DNA from: Molanna angustata
Taxonomy: Eukaryota > Arthropoda > Insecta > Trichoptera > Molannidae
Assembly: GCA_963576475.1 (NCBI GenBank)
Contig: OY754979.1
Coordinates: forward strand, 27,044,034-27,108,033
Length of the DNA: 64,000 bases
Reading direction: 5' to 3'
The translations under genes were made by a program, and so were the position numbers. The notes beneath the pieces were generated by a model, which was not told where the DNA came from, searched no databases, and saw only the letters and a list, made by a program, of their open reading frames with translations. How positions within the stretch are numbered: the stretch's first letter is position 1; each line of letters starts with the position of its first letter. Positions 22,431 to 32,900 of the stretch are shown here, piece by piece.

Positions 22431-23619
22431 GGACCTCACTGATCATCCTTAGAGTTAATTATTTCGTCGATCAATTGCAAGAAAGTGACATTCGCTCACA
22501 TGTAGAATTTCAATAGGACCTCACTGATCATCCTTAGAGTTAATTATTTCGTCGATCAATTGCAAGAAAGTGACATTCGCTCACATGTAGAATTTCAATA
22601 GGACCTCACTGATCATCCTTAGAGTTAATTATTTCGTCGATCAATTGCAAGAAAGTGACATTCGCTCACATGTAGAATTTCAATAGGACCTCACTGATCA
22701 TCCTTAGAGTTAATTATTTCGTCGATCAATTGCAAGAAAGTGACATTCGCTCACATGTAGAATTTCAATAGGACCTCACTGATCATCCTTAGAGTTAATT
22801 ATTTCGTCGATCAATTGCAAGAAAGTGACATTCGCTCACATGTAGAATTTCAATAGGACCTCACTGATCATCCTTAGAGTTAATTATTTCGTCGATCAAT
22901 TGCAAGAAAGTGACATTCGCTCACATGTAGAATTTCAATAGGACCTCACTGATCATCCTTAGAGTTAATTATTTCGTCGATCAATTGCAAGAAAGTGACA
23001 TTCGCTCACATGTAGAATTTCAATAGGACCTCACTGATCATCCTTAGAGTTAATTATTTCGTCGATCAATTGCAAGAAAGTGACATTCGCTCACATGTAG
23101 AATTTCAATAGGACCTCACTGATCATCCTTAGAGTTAATTATTTCGTCGATCAATTGCAAGAAAGTGACATTCGCTCACATGTAGAATTTCAATAGGACC
23201 TCACTGATCATCCTTAGAGTTAATTATTTCGTCGATCAATTGCAAGAAAGTGACATTCGCTCACATGTAGAATTTCAATAGGACCTCACTGATCATCCTT
23301 AGAGTTAATTATTTCGTCGATCAATTGCAAGAAAGTGACATTCGCTCACATGTAGAATTTCAATAGGACCTCACTGATCATCCTTAGAGTTAATTATTTC
23401 GTCGATCAATTGCAAGAAAGTGACATTCGCTCACATGTAGAATTTCAATAGGACCTCACTGATCATCCTTAGAGTTAATTATTTCGTCGATCAATTGCAA
23501 GAAAGTGACATTCGCTCACATGTAGAATTTCAATAGGACCTCACTGATCATCCTTAGAGTTAATATTTCGTCGATCAATTGCAAGAAAGTGACATTCGCT
23601 CACATGTAGAATTTCAATA
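22431..23619. repeat. 85-bp tandem array, 14 near-identical units
   Basis: Units begin GGACCTCACTGATCATCC and contain TTAATTATTTCGTCGATCAA and AAGTGACATTCGCTCACATG. Starts fall exactly every 85 bp (22431, 22516, 22601 ... 23536). By eye the first 13 copies are identical and the last lacks one T. Such homogeneity implies very recent expansion or gene conversion. There are no spacers, so it is not a CRISPR-type array. Confidence 0.97.
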
Positions 23620-24016
23620 AAAAAAACCATATTAATTATTCATGTAAAGAAAAAACATACTTTATTTAATATATAAATGCTTAAATTTATTTATGGTTAC
23701 AAACAGTCACAATTACAAAAATACATTAAATAAGACCATTACCCACATAAGGACCAAAATATGTAACACTAATAATACAAAGTTAATAAAAACACGTGAA
23801 TAATGGTGTATCTGAATCAAAAGGATCTAGGAGAGGATTAAAAGGGAAGATTAACAATATTACTACATGTGACATGCCACCATGATTATCTACTTACATA
23901 TTAGTTCACAATTTCAATATTGTCACATGACCATTTTATATAATATATCAATCTTTTCGTCTTTTTTTGTTTTCTATTTTTGTTTTTGTTGGTTTAAATT
24001 GTTGGTTTAAATTCTA
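23620..24016. other. AT-rich intergenic DNA
   Basis: There is no gene. The start reads like a minus-strand 3' UTR (TTTATT close to an A-run) but nothing coding follows. Confidence 0.4.
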
Positions 24017-24175
24017 TGTTATCTCACTTTGTAATCAGGATATATGGACCAGGTGATTAGTGATGTGTGCTGTAGCAGCTACCAAGAGATGAAGAGACTG
24101 GCGAACTATACAAAGATATGCGGAGAGATGGAGTGCTTGGGGCAAACCAATCGTAGGTTTGCAGGCGTCAATTAA
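24017..24175 (+). pseudogene. RTE-C remnant
   Basis: MDQVISDVCCSSYQEMKRLA corresponds to DQIIGGVCCSSYKEMKRLA at 46385-46890. It is followed by a degraded end near CCAATCGTAGG. Confidence 0.6.
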
Positions 24176-24294
24176 AATATCTGTAATATGCATACATAAA
24201 TAATCAACACGGAAAGTGGGCAATTATAGTTATAGCTAGTGCATTACATATGTGTAATATGCGTGTATTATGTATATGTATAACAATGTTGTGT

Positions 24295-24330
24295 CTGGAG
24301 AGTGAGAAGTGGGTCCACACCGAAACGTCG
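24295..24330 (+). other. Degenerate hammerhead-like motif
   Basis: CTGGAGA (24295-24301), a GTGG/CCAC stem and CGAAACGTCGG (24321-24331) mirror the core at 12869-12898 with one core mismatch. Confidence 0.3.
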
Positions 24331-24444
24331 GTAGTATGTAGGTCTTCAGTGACCTATTTTAGGACGAGGAAGAGACTCGCATACCTCGAAGGGTTTCTTA
24401 GTACTGTCTTACAGTAAACGAATATAGGGTGACAATGATCTCAT

Positions 24445-25012
24445 TTTTTACCCTCCACACTATGGAATAGTGGAGAGTCATGATTTCACAATTTTTAAGC
24501 GTATTTTTTTACATCAATTTCTCAACGGGTATCATGTAGAGAGAGCACACTGTGAGTTTAGTCGTGATGTGTTTGTATGTACGGCGTACGGATTATCTTT
24601 TTTGTGTCCTCTCTACAGCCCAAACTATAAGTCCGATTGCCTTCATATTATCATCATATTATGTGTAAAGTGCATAGACTTAGAGCTGATTAGTTTTTCA
24701 TAGATATCCGTTAATTTCTTCTCCATGATTTCATCTGTCCAAATTTTCAAAATGCTCTCACGGTTTGGAAAATCGAGGTATTTTATACTGTTTGATATTG
24801 TGATACAATAAAAATACACCAATCAAAAATGCATTCAAGGATATCGAAATTTAAAGAAAAAAATCTATGGTCTGCCATATCGATGTGAAATAAATTTCAT
24901 ATTTGTATGAAAATTGTATATATAACAGAAGTAAAATAGCTTTTGTATGGGAAAATTGAGTGATGAACTTCATATTGATATTATATGTCTCTGTAGACGT
25001 GTATTTTTATAC
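24445..25012 (+). repeat. Dispersed repeat D, single full copy
   Basis: It starts CCTCCACACTATGGAATAG, TGGAGAGTCATGATTTC and continues through ATGTAGAGAGAGCACAC, AGCCCAAACTATAAGTCCG, AGAGCTGATTAG and AAAATGCTCTCACGG to about 25000. The second half aligns with the 313-bp satellite monomer at 59331-64000 (AATGCTCTC, TTTGTATGAAAA, GAACTTCATATTGATAT in the same order). It is present here only once. Confidence 0.75.
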
Positions 25013-25110
25013 TCTCCACTTCTATCTTCCTCAAGGGGTAGGCAGTGAGAACCGAGGACCACATTATTCTATCTTGACACATACATCGCCTGATCAACAT
25101 TGATTTGTGT
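25013..25110 (-). mobile_element. RTE-A terminal fragment
   Basis: AAGGGGTAGGCAGTGAGAACC and TATCTTGACACATACATCGCC match the 3' coding end of RTE-A. The terminal TATG tail is gone. Confidence 0.6.
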
Positions 25111-25489
25111 GTATGGTGTATTGTGAAAACCTTTGTGCTCTGGGAATCTTATATTTCTTTAAGAATATAATAGAAATGTACTTCATAAAAATGCATTTAG
25201 AGATTTTCAACCTTTCAAGAAGAAAAAAATGAACGCTTACTATGGTGTGGAGAGTTTAATGTTGGCCACAACCCACTCGTTTTATTTATAATTCATATTC
25301 AAAAAACACAATCAAAAGACTTAAAAAAGATACACAACCAATAACATATTGCCGTGAGTAAATGAGACATTTAAAAACAAAATTTAAATCTACAGAAGTG
25401 AATATAAATTACAAATCAATTTAGACTTATCAATATTTGATTAGTCTATTTTGTTGCTTCTTGGGCTACTATCAGATACTAGGTAAGTA
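25111..25489. other. Intergenic, no gene seen
   Basis: A fragment at about 25262-25292 (GTTGGCCACAACCCACTCG) is the reversed first bases of repeat E; the rest is unassigned. Confidence 0.45.
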
Positions 25490-25575
25490 TGTCAAATATT
25501 ACTTTCAACACTCACCCAATGATGAGTTGTCACATTATTGAGGTTTGCGATATTGATACCTCACAAATACAAAAA
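25490..25575 (-). mobile_element. SINE A 3'-half fragment
   Basis: CAACACTCACCCAATGATGA, GTTGTCACATT and the CTCACAAAT region follow the reversed SINE A body. Confidence 0.5.
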
Positions 25576-25818
25576 GAATAATCTTGGAATCAGTAGAGAT
25601 AAGAAAAGTAATCATTATTTCTAATTTTTCGTCTGCTAATTCGTGATGGAATTCCATTATCAATTAGGTATATAAAATTACTTAAAAAAATAAGTAACAA
25701 CACAATTTTTTAACTTTTTCCACTAATTTAAAAAGATTGACCACTGACGCGTTTCGCTCAAAGAGGATCTACTGAATAGAGTTTAAGTAGATGCTCTTTT
25801 GTTACTTTTTTTAAGATA

Positions 25819-26100
25819 TAGAGCCGGGGAAATAAGGCAACTCCTCAAAAGAATCGCCCAACGACGATCCGACTAGATTGGCCATATCATGAGGCACCCG
25901 GGTCTGCTCATAACCATCGCGGAGGGAATGGTAGAGGGCAGCAACTATAGAGGCCGACCAAGAAAGAACTACATGGACCAGGTGATCGACGACATGTGCT
26001 TGTAGTAGCTACGTGGAGATGAAGAGGCTGACAGGGCGGAGTGGAGTAGAAGAAAGGCAGCTATAGCTGTTACAGACCAATCCTAGGATTGAAACTGATA
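25819..26100 (+). pseudogene. RTE-C retrotransposon, C-terminal end
   Basis: IRQLLKRIAQRRSD, stop, IGHIMRHPGLLITIAEGMVE, RGRPRKNYMDQVIDDMC, a stop pair where family members read CSS, a frameshift, then a WSRR stretch and VTDQS with the end CCAATCCTAGGATTG. The copies at 46385-46890 and 24017-24175 align. Three lesions make it inactive. Confidence 0.75.
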
Positions 26101-26264
26101 AGAAGATATAATTGATAAAAGTAATCCATTGTATTTTAGTCCGTTGTTGAATATGCGACCTTTTTTCCTCTTCACCAAGATAGTCCAGTTCTCCTAGCCT
26201 GATGAGGGAACCGTCAGTTGTGAATTCCGTTACTAAAACCAACATAGTGAATACAAAACTAAAC

Positions 26265-27025
26265 GAGTGGTTGTGGCCAACGCTATACTCTTCAATACCG
26301 AGTCACTCCACAAAGTATTCAGATTTTGTATGGAAATTTTTCAACGTTTTTATGAAACGAGTTTTTATTTTATTTCATTTTATTTTATTTTTACATTCAA
26401 CTAAACTATGTCAAATATTAATTTAACACTCACCCAATAACACGTTGCCCCATTTTGGAGATATTAATCATCACACAGATCCAGACTGAAACCATAATTA
26501 AAACCTGTGTCTCCACCGGGAATCGAACCCGGAACCTCAGGATCAGCAGTCAGATACCTAACCAACTGAGCCACGTTGGCCGACATATTTTATTTAAATA
26601 TTTTATTATGAAAAATTCGTATTACTTCAATGCCATTTTATGAAAGTGATGTTCTTTTTTACCAATTTGAAAATAAAAATATCAAATTTTAAATTTTCCG
26701 GGCTTGGGGTCACTTTAAAATATTTGACAGTTAAAAAAATGAGAAGCACTGTTCAGATATCCTTCAAAATCTAATGGGGTCTAAGTGAGTATTGGATATA
26801 CATATTTACAAAATTTGAAAAGAATCGAATGAGTACTTTAGTCTATAATTGATAAAGTTAAATAAGCACGCAGTACGTAGCACATAGCACACATACATTG
26901 TGAATATACTTTCAGAATACAATCTCAGCATGATACTAGTTGATAATCTGCAATAAAAAAAATAGCTTTAAATTGCGAAATTATAACTCCCCACTATATC
27001 CCCTCGGGTTAGCGAGGAGTAAGAA
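26265..27025 (+). repeat. Dispersed repeat E, copy 2, split by a SINE
   Basis: It has the same landmarks as copy 1, from GAGTGGTTGTGGCC to CCCCTCGGGTTAGCGAGGAG. SINE A occupies about 26405-26586, between TTTTGTATGG... and the TTTATTTAAATATTTTATTA block. Confidence 0.8.
26405..26586 (-). mobile_element. SINE A, minus strand, inside repeat E
   Basis: Reversed body (ACACTCACCCAATAACACG), reversed B box (CCGGGAATCGAACCCGG) and reversed head (CTGAGCCACGTTGGCCGACA). Confidence 0.85.
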
Positions 27026-27103
27026 AAGATTTATTGAATCTTGTATGAATGTCCTGTGTTGTTGATCTTATCTTAATAAATAAAACAATGATCTTGTTAC
27101 TTG

Positions 27104-27105
<2 letters not shown>

Positions 27106-27151
<46 letters not shown>

Positions 27152-27290
27152 CACGCCTTCTGAAAAACTAAGAGCATCTAAAAATCTAATTTATGTGCGA
27201 GCATGTACCGGTATACCTGACGCAGTGTCACGCTAAAAATATGCGATAAAAATGCTGAATTTTAAAAATATTTCAAACTGGTGTCTTGTA
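27106..27290 (-). repeat. Dispersed repeat F with (TG)n, copy 2
   Basis: The TG run (27106-27150) is followed by CTCACGCCTTCTGAAAAAC and AGCATCTAAAAATCTAATTT, then the reversed GTGACACTGC block. Confidence 0.8.
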
Positions 27291-27500
27291 GAGAATGCAT
27301 ATTATCATGAGTTTCTTATTGTTTTTGTATGCATGATGTATGGCGTACTACGTAATTGTATGTCCTTTGTACAGCTCAAACTGTAATATCATTCGACATC
27401 ATATTATGTATAAAGTGCATCATCTTTACTTAATTAGTTTCCACAGACATCCGTTCATTCCTTCTCTATGATTTAATTTAATCTGTAAAAACTCTCAAAA
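27291..27500 (+). repeat. Dispersed repeat D, internal fragment
   Basis: GTAGAGAATGCATATTATCA, TATGGCGTAC, CAGCTCAAACTGTAAT and ATGTATAAAGTGCAT match the first half of repeat D. The GGAATAG end is missing, and the fragment abuts repeat F. Confidence 0.65.
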
Positions 27501-27881
27501 TACGTAATAAACCTGAACTAAAAGATTTGGATGTCGATGATGGTCACCGCATAGTCAAACATTTTAGTCCTTTATTTTCGTTTACTATTCTGATCTCAGC
27601 GTCGCTTTCGGTACGACCGAGTCATCATCAGTCATTCCTGCCTGTCCATAGTTAAATTGTACGGACATCCTTATCTCTTTAATTTTATGTTACCCTAATA
27701 ACTTTTGTACCTAACATATATATTTTTTTGTTTTTAACAACTTAACCAAGGAAATTAATTACACTAGTTCCCACTCGGGAAATATTCACGGTAGTGAAAT
27801 AAATTTTACATTTATATAATAAAAATACAAAAAAATAATATATAAAGAAAAAGAATAAAAAGCCTATATGGGCACAGGCAT
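27501..27881. other. Intergenic, weak hammerhead-like motif
   Basis: On the minus strand CTGATGA (27625-27631) and GAAA (27606-27609) flank CGGT-CGT-ACC, similar in layout to 12869-12898, but the stem is offset. Nothing else was recognised. Confidence 0.35.
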
Positions 27882-28133
27882 TTATTTAAGGTACTGCCTC
27901 CCTGACCAGCCAGGATAACCTAGGATGATGTACACCGATTTTTTAAACCTAACCTACAAAAGTTTGGTAAAAATAGGTTGGTTAGGTTCGTTTGTAGTTA
28001 TAATTGCGACTTATATATAGTTGCATTATATATTAAAAAAAGTAACTAAGATATTAAAATAAAATAACTAAATTGGTGTTGGCCAAATATTTTTTAGCCA
28101 GCTGGCTGGTCAGGGAGGCAGTACCTTTATTTA
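27882..28133. mobile_element. MITE with 25-bp perfect TIRs and 7-bp TSD
   Basis: The element occupies 27889-28126 (238 bp). Both ends read AGGTACTGCCTCCCTGACCA inward and match for 25 bp without mismatch. TTATTTA flanks both sides (27882-27888 and 28127-28133). The interior is noncoding. A 7-8-bp duplication suggests the hAT or P-like range, but the AGGTACTGCC ends match no family I can name. Confidence 0.85.
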
Positions 28134-28224
28134 ATCACTCATTCAATTTTCATGTACACTAATGAAGTGAAACCAATTTTTTTCCAATCAAAATCCGACG
28201 ACAGTTGGTGCTGATCTATATTAG

Positions 28225-28390
28225 ATGGGTGGTAGGAGAGCGGTTAGCGCGATGGATTAGTAATAGTAGTCCAGTGGTCGCGAGTTCGAATCCTGCCACG
28301 ACCTATTTCGTTCACCTATAGCACAAGCATTCATGCTTAGTTTAGGGATTGTATGAGGATATATATGTACATGTTACAATGACATATTTA
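28225..28390 (+). mobile_element. SINE B, copy 4
   Basis: The A-box region GAGAGCGGTTAGCGCG, the B box GAGTTCGAATCCTGCC, the body TTCACCTATAGCACAAGC and a TTTA-rich tail. It abuts the 3' end of a minus-strand LINE. Confidence 0.85.
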
Positions 28391-28704
28391 TTTATTTTAT
28401 TTATTATACTTCATGTACAATACTGTGTACAATGGCGGGTTTATTGCCACAAGGCAATTTCTTCCAACCTATCAAAGCAACGTGAGGTCATAAATACATA
28501 GTAAATTGGTATGTACATTAAATTTATAACAAACGAAAAGAATATTAAGAGTAAATTCACAGCAACAAAGGAATGAAAGAAATAGAGGTTGAGGGAGAGG
28601 AGGGAGGATGGTTATGGGGTGTCAGTTAAGAATTATTAAACAGGTAAAACAGCTTTAGTTTCTTTTTAAAAAGTTGAATCGATTGAAACGTCGTAGTATC
28701 ATTA
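28391..28704 (-). pseudogene. LINE 3' half: last codons and 3' UTR
   Basis: The last 25 or so codons (TTTFQSIQLFKKKLKLF, then YLFNNS and stop at 28626-28628) are followed by a 3' UTR ending GCCTTGTGGCAATAAACCC and GCCATTGTACA. The coding part is the downstream half of the LINE at 36424-36707, from which it is separated by a 7.7-kb transposon. Joining the two with one TA keeps the reading frame. Confidence 0.85.
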
Positions 28705-28969
28705 CACTCAAAAAATGTAGTTGTTAAAAATAAATGATTTGCTGCTAATAATAACCAAGCAACTTTGTTAATATAGTACCTGCAAAGTTCGTTGCTAAAA
28801 ATTGCCAAGTAAATGGTCTGCTAATTTTAACCGAGTAGCTTTGTTAACAATCTGTCAAAATTAATCTAGTAACTTGGTTAACCACGGACAACTTTGTATA
28901 ATCAGCCAAGTAACCTGTCAAAACTTAACCTACTAACTTTGTAATATCAGCAAAGTAACTGTCAAATTC

Positions 28970-29400
28970 AACCAACCTAGTTGGCTAATTTCTATCAACT
29001 TACTCGGTAATCTGAACTAATTCATTCAGTATCCACAACAAACAACTTGGCTAATTTCAATCTACTAATCGGTAATCTGAACTAATTCATTCAGTATCCA
29101 CAGCAAACAACTTGGTTAGATTTAATTAACTACTCAGTAATCTGAACTAATTCATTCAGTATCCACAGCAAACAACTTGGTTAAATTCAATCTACTACTC
29201 AGTAATGTGAACTAATTCATTCAGTATCCACAGCAAACAACTTGGTTAAATTCAATCTACTACTCAGTAATGTGAACTAATTCATTCAGTATCCACAGCA
29301 AACAACTTGGTTAGATTTAATCAACTCACTCAGTATTCTGAATTAATTTATTCTGTAGCCACAGCAAAGCTACTTGGCTATTTTCAATCTACTTACTCAG
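28970..29400 (+). repeat. 65-bp subterminal tandem repeats
   Basis: TTCATTCAGTATCCACA recurs every 65 bp (29021, 29086, 29151, 29216, 29281, about 29346) together with CAACTTGG and TAATCTGAACTAA. It lies within 700 bp of the left end of the 7.7-kb element. Confidence 0.9.
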
Positions 29401-29689
29401 TATTCTGCTAATTTACACAGGTAGGATATTTGGAGTGAAATAAAATACAGGTTTCATTCAAAATTTCATTTATTGCACAGGAATGTGATTTATTGTATTA
29501 AAAAAATATTATATTTCTAATACATAGAGACATATTAAACATAATAAATATAAAAAAAACATCTTTTAATTCTCAAGAGTACATAATTTTTATTTCATGC
29601 AAGTTAGGTTGGTTCTGAAAATGCCAAAAAAACAACAAATTCTGGGTTTCAGATAATTTAAATTAGGTATGAACTCTTTTCATGTAGGT

Positions 29690-30115
29690 ACATGCGATAG
29701 TTACCTTTTCTAAAAATTGCTGAAATTGACGATACAACCCTTTCAAAAAGAATTTTGTGGATAAACGAGTCAAAATTTACAAGCGAGGGGATTATAAACC
29801 TTCACAATTTATATGCATGTGGTCTAATGAGAATCCTGCGTGGCCCGTTTAGTGTACTTCAGAGAAAATTTAGAGTCAATGTTTGGGCAGGAGTGATAGG
29901 CAATATCATCGTGGGACCATACTACTAGCTGGACAACCTTAATGGTATAAATTACATGGATTTCCTTCAAAACAACTTGTTGTGTCCGGTTCACTATGCA
30001 ATAGTATGCCAATTCCCGGATTGGAAGTCTAGGCCCCATTCCGTGGCCCGCACAATCCCCAAAGCTATCGCCACTTGATTTCTATACCTATTTTGTACAG
30101 ATAATGCAAACATCT
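29690..30115 (+). pseudogene. Tc1/mariner-superfamily (DDE_3) transposase remnant
   Basis: In order: IAEIDDTTLSKRILW, INESKFTSEGIINLHN, KFRVNVWAGVIGN, IIVGPYY, LNGINYMDFLQNN, then a degraded HYAI region and the FPDW/VARTIP region. VNVWAGVIG and YMDFLQN are signatures of IS630-Tc1-mariner-type transposases in insects. The first catalytic Asp, normally in W-T-DESKF, reads Asn (INES). There are frameshifts around 29810-29850 and stops at 29926 and 30076. The N-terminal DNA-binding region is missing. It could be the former transposase of the surrounding TA-flanked element or an unrelated insertion. Confidence 0.7.
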
Positions 30116-30299
30116 TATCTTCTTCAGAATATTTTCAATGAAATTTATTATGTCTAATATTCTGCTCTTGGTTTTCAAGAAAATATTTTACAACTAGAGG
30201 CAGCTCATTCAGATATGACCATTCACCCTTTTTTAAACATTTTTTCAATACCAGGACACGTCTTTTTAAAGATATATGTTTCCGCAAACAATTATTTGT

Positions 30300-30412
30300 T
30301 TTCTTGCGAGTGAACGAAGAACGCCTGACGAAGAAAATATACAAATCTGACAGGAACGGAATAAGAGGTCGCGGGCGCCCTAGAAAAGGATGGCACGACC
30401 ATGTAAACGAGG
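30300..30412 (+). mobile_element. RTE-A internal fragment
   Basis: VNEERLTKKIYKSDRNGI, then RGRGRPRKGWHDHVNE, identical in layout to RTE-A elsewhere. Both flanks are foreign sequence. On the minus strand it is read through as part of a chimeric frame. Confidence 0.75.
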
Positions 30413-30659
30413 GGCAGCTGCACAGATGTGCGGTGGTCTGTTGTTGTCCACAGTCACATGTCGTTGGTATTCCCTGTTGCAGGAAGCCCCATGTAGACAG
30501 GTTATCCAATGTTCTCCCAACGCCCGTCCTCAGTCTGTTTAGTGTCTTCCACGTACGCCACTCCACGTTGTGGCCCGGGGGAAGACTCTCTTTAAGACTC
30601 TCCACTGAATTCTGGCTGCATGTTGTTTTTTCATCTTGCCTCCTTCTATAATGAAACAA
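30413..30659 (-). pseudogene. Non-LTR retrotransposon zinc-knuckle fragment
   Basis: LNRLRTGVGRTLDNLSTWGF, then CDCG, TTAHLCSCPSF: the Cys-X-Cys / His-Cys knuckle at the end of a LINE polyprotein, related to 2059-2328. A 174-codon frame continues downstream only because it reads RTE-A antisense and then unrelated DNA, so the frame as a whole is not a gene. Confidence 0.65.
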
Positions 30660-30744
30660 GAAATGTTTAATAACAATGATGCATTTAATTTCTATCAGAC
30701 CATCATGGAGAAATGCAGTCGTGGTACCTTTGTATTAAAGTAAA

Positions 30745-30890
30745 GGCTCAAAGCTCGACTGCAAAAACTATAGAGCCATAAGTTTGTTAAAATTGAGTAC
30801 TGTTATAGTGCGAGATTTGATGTATGCAGACGATAAAGTTCTGTTAGCAGTAAGTATGGAAGATCTACAGTATCTTGTAAGTATGGTATA
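30745..30890 (+). pseudogene. RT fragment with internal deletion
   Basis: CKNYRAISLL, the first conserved RT block, is followed after only seven residues by RDLMYADDKVLLAVSMEDLQ, the catalytic YADD box, all in one frame. Normally well over 100 residues separate these, so the palm and fingers between them are deleted. Both catalytic aspartates of the box are intact but the protein cannot be functional. Downstream is a TATCCG-rich simple sequence, then repeat D. Confidence 0.75.
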
Positions 30891-30894
30891 TGAA

Positions 30895-31065
30895 TATCCG
30901 TATCCATACACCGTACCTACGCCATACATACAAACACATCATGATGAAAAACTCAGTGTGCACTCTCTACATGATATCCGTTGAGTAATTGATGTAAAAA
31001 ATATGCTTAAAAATTGTGAAATCATGACTCTCCACTATTCCATAGTGTTACACCTTTATAATCAA
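30895..31065 (-). repeat. Dispersed repeat D, start, minus strand
   Basis: Reverse-complemented it reads ACACTATGGAATAGTGGAGA, GTCATGATTTCAC, TTTTTTACATCAATT and ATGTAGAGAGTGCACAC. Confidence 0.75.
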
Positions 31066-31227
31066 TATTTAAATAAATAAATAAAACATAAACTTTGTTT
31101 AACTTACTTTTCGAGGAACGTCCTGTGGATTACATGGAAATGTAGATACATAGGGCGACAAACGTCGAGCGAGGTTCAGGAACTGAAAACATACACAGTT
31201 CATTAAGTAGTTAATACATCAACAATA

Positions 31228-31560
31228 TACCATCACGCCAGGTCCCTTGCGGGATAGGCAGAAAAGAGAACCGAATGCCACATTTTTCTATCTTGGCATA
31301 CATTCATCGCCTCGTCAACATTCATGCATATTCTCATACATGTTCGTCTATTGTTCACACTTCTAACATTTCTGTCTTTCAGAATATCGTTCACATGGTC
31401 ATGCCATCCCTTTATTGGGCGGCCCCGACCTTTCATTCCATTCCTCTCCGCAATGTTTATTTTCTTCGTCAGGCGTTCCTCATTCATTCTTCCCATGTGG
31501 ACAAACCATCTCAATGTGTTCACTTTCATTCTATTATTGATATCTTTCTTCATCTTACAT
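31228..31560 (-). pseudogene. RTE-A retrotransposon, best-preserved C-terminus
   Basis: A 106-codon frame runs without interruption to the natural stop: VNTLRWFVHMGRMNEERL, RGRPIKGWHDHVNDIL, VRSVNNRRTCMRICM, VCQDRKMWHSVLFSAYP, ARDLA. It is the reference for the family's C-terminal region. Upstream coding sequence is missing (5' truncation); a few further bases to about 31600 retain weak similarity. The CCATCACGCC block marks the stop codon, which lies nearly at the element end. Confidence 0.85.
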
Positions 31561-31884
31561 TATTTCCTAATGTCCTCATTTCTTATCCTGCCACAAATCA
31601 AGTATTTGCAAGTAATACATCAAGTGTTTGCTATAGGTACATTTATTGCAATTAAATATTTTATTTAACTTACTTATGATGGATGTGGAAAGAGTGGTGA
31701 ACTTGAGTGGACAATCGTAAGCGGGTATTATCTGGGATGAGACGGTATCCATTGATGTTGACACATAAATGAGTTCTGTAAAAACAAATGTAGAGCGAGC
31801 GTTAATCTGTTATTTTCTTACAACTTTGAATTCATTTAATAGCATGATATCACACTGTACAACTTACCATTTCATCATTCGTCC
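31561..31884. other. Intergenic, no gene seen
   Basis: AT-rich, with no recognised family. Confidence 0.5.
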
Positions 31885-32216
31885 TTTTCCTCATGACTGA
31901 GGATAGCGGCTGTAGTCTGTCGCCACACGTATGGCCCGCCTCCATGCCAATCTATTTTTGGCTGAACGCAGAGCACCAGTCACCGAAGACCCCGTCCCTC
32001 CACGCTGCCCATCACAACAAGCTTCTCGAGGCAGTCTGGTTCCCTTCTGGCAATGTGTCCAAAGAATTGAAGGATACGTCTGTAACATATCGTCGATAGA
32101 CGATCCTCGATCCTTAGCTCGTCTAGAATTGACACATTGGTTCTTCTGGCTGTCCATTTATATTTTTCCAATATTGTCGTTAATTCCGTTGAACCACAAG
32201 AACATTGATGTGGCAT
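31885..32216 (-). pseudogene. RTE-like RT C-terminus, family RTE-D
   Basis: RRTNVSILDELRIEDRLS, RRILQFFGHIARREPDCLEK, VVMGSVEGRG, then after a frameshift ALRSAKNRLAWRRAI and stop. RILQFFGHIAR with LEK-VV-G-VEG is a well-conserved post-RT segment in insect endonuclease-RT proteins. The related piece at 50446-50690 has QRILQYFGQIPRR. It is 5'-truncated and frameshifted. Confidence 0.75.
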
Positions 32217-32634
32217 TTGATAACATTGACAACATTGATGTGGTATTTTTAAATAATAAAAATAACACCATTACACCACACAATTTAAAACAAAACAGCA
32301 AGACACAAAAATATTTGAACAAGAAAACACGTCGTTTTGAGTTTTGACAGAAGAGTCTAGAAGACCAAAGCGAAACGGTTGCGCGTAATACATATTATTG
32401 CCAGAACAAAAAAAAATTCAACATCATTTCAGACATTTCAGTTCTTTCCAGTAAATAAATTCATCTGAATATTTTTAATAAACGCAACATATGTAAAAAA
32501 ATAAGAAATAACAATTATTTTAATAAATAAAGTAGTTAATGTATTCCATCATGAGAATAAGTAGATATTAAAACGAAATACCATTTTTATATATGGTCAT
32601 TCCACCAATATCAACCACCGAAACGTAAATATTT
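32217..32634. other. AT-rich interior of the 7.7-kb element
   Basis: No coding or repeat feature was recognised. Confidence 0.5.
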
Positions 32635-32900
32635 GACATGTCGCTTTATACACAAATAGAACGTAGAATCTAACCTTAAAATTTACTAAATACAATATTC
32701 GTCAACATTATTATTGAATGAAATTGTTTATTTTTCAGTGTGTTAATTCAAGAAAAAATGATGTACATGTCACTTTATACACAAACACAAATAGAACGTA
32801 GAATCTAACCTTAAAATTTACTAAATACAATATTCGTCAACATTATTATTGAATGAACGTATAAATTGTTTATTTTTCAGTGTGTTAATTCAAGAAATGA
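32635..32900 (+). repeat. Tandem duplication, about 130 bp x 2
   Basis: ACATGTCGCTTTATACACAA, AGAACGTAGAATCTAACC, ACAATATTCGTCAACATT and TTTTTCAGTGTGTTAATTCA occur at 32635-32762 and again at 32764-32900, differing by short indels and a few substitutions. Confidence 0.9.

Noticed and set aside
22431..23619. CRISPR-like array
   Set aside because: The whole 85-bp unit repeats with no variable spacers, and the setting is a eukaryotic genome.
30135..30659. 174-codon protein
   Set aside because: The frame is a chimera of a LINE zinc-knuckle end, antisense RTE-A and unrelated DNA.
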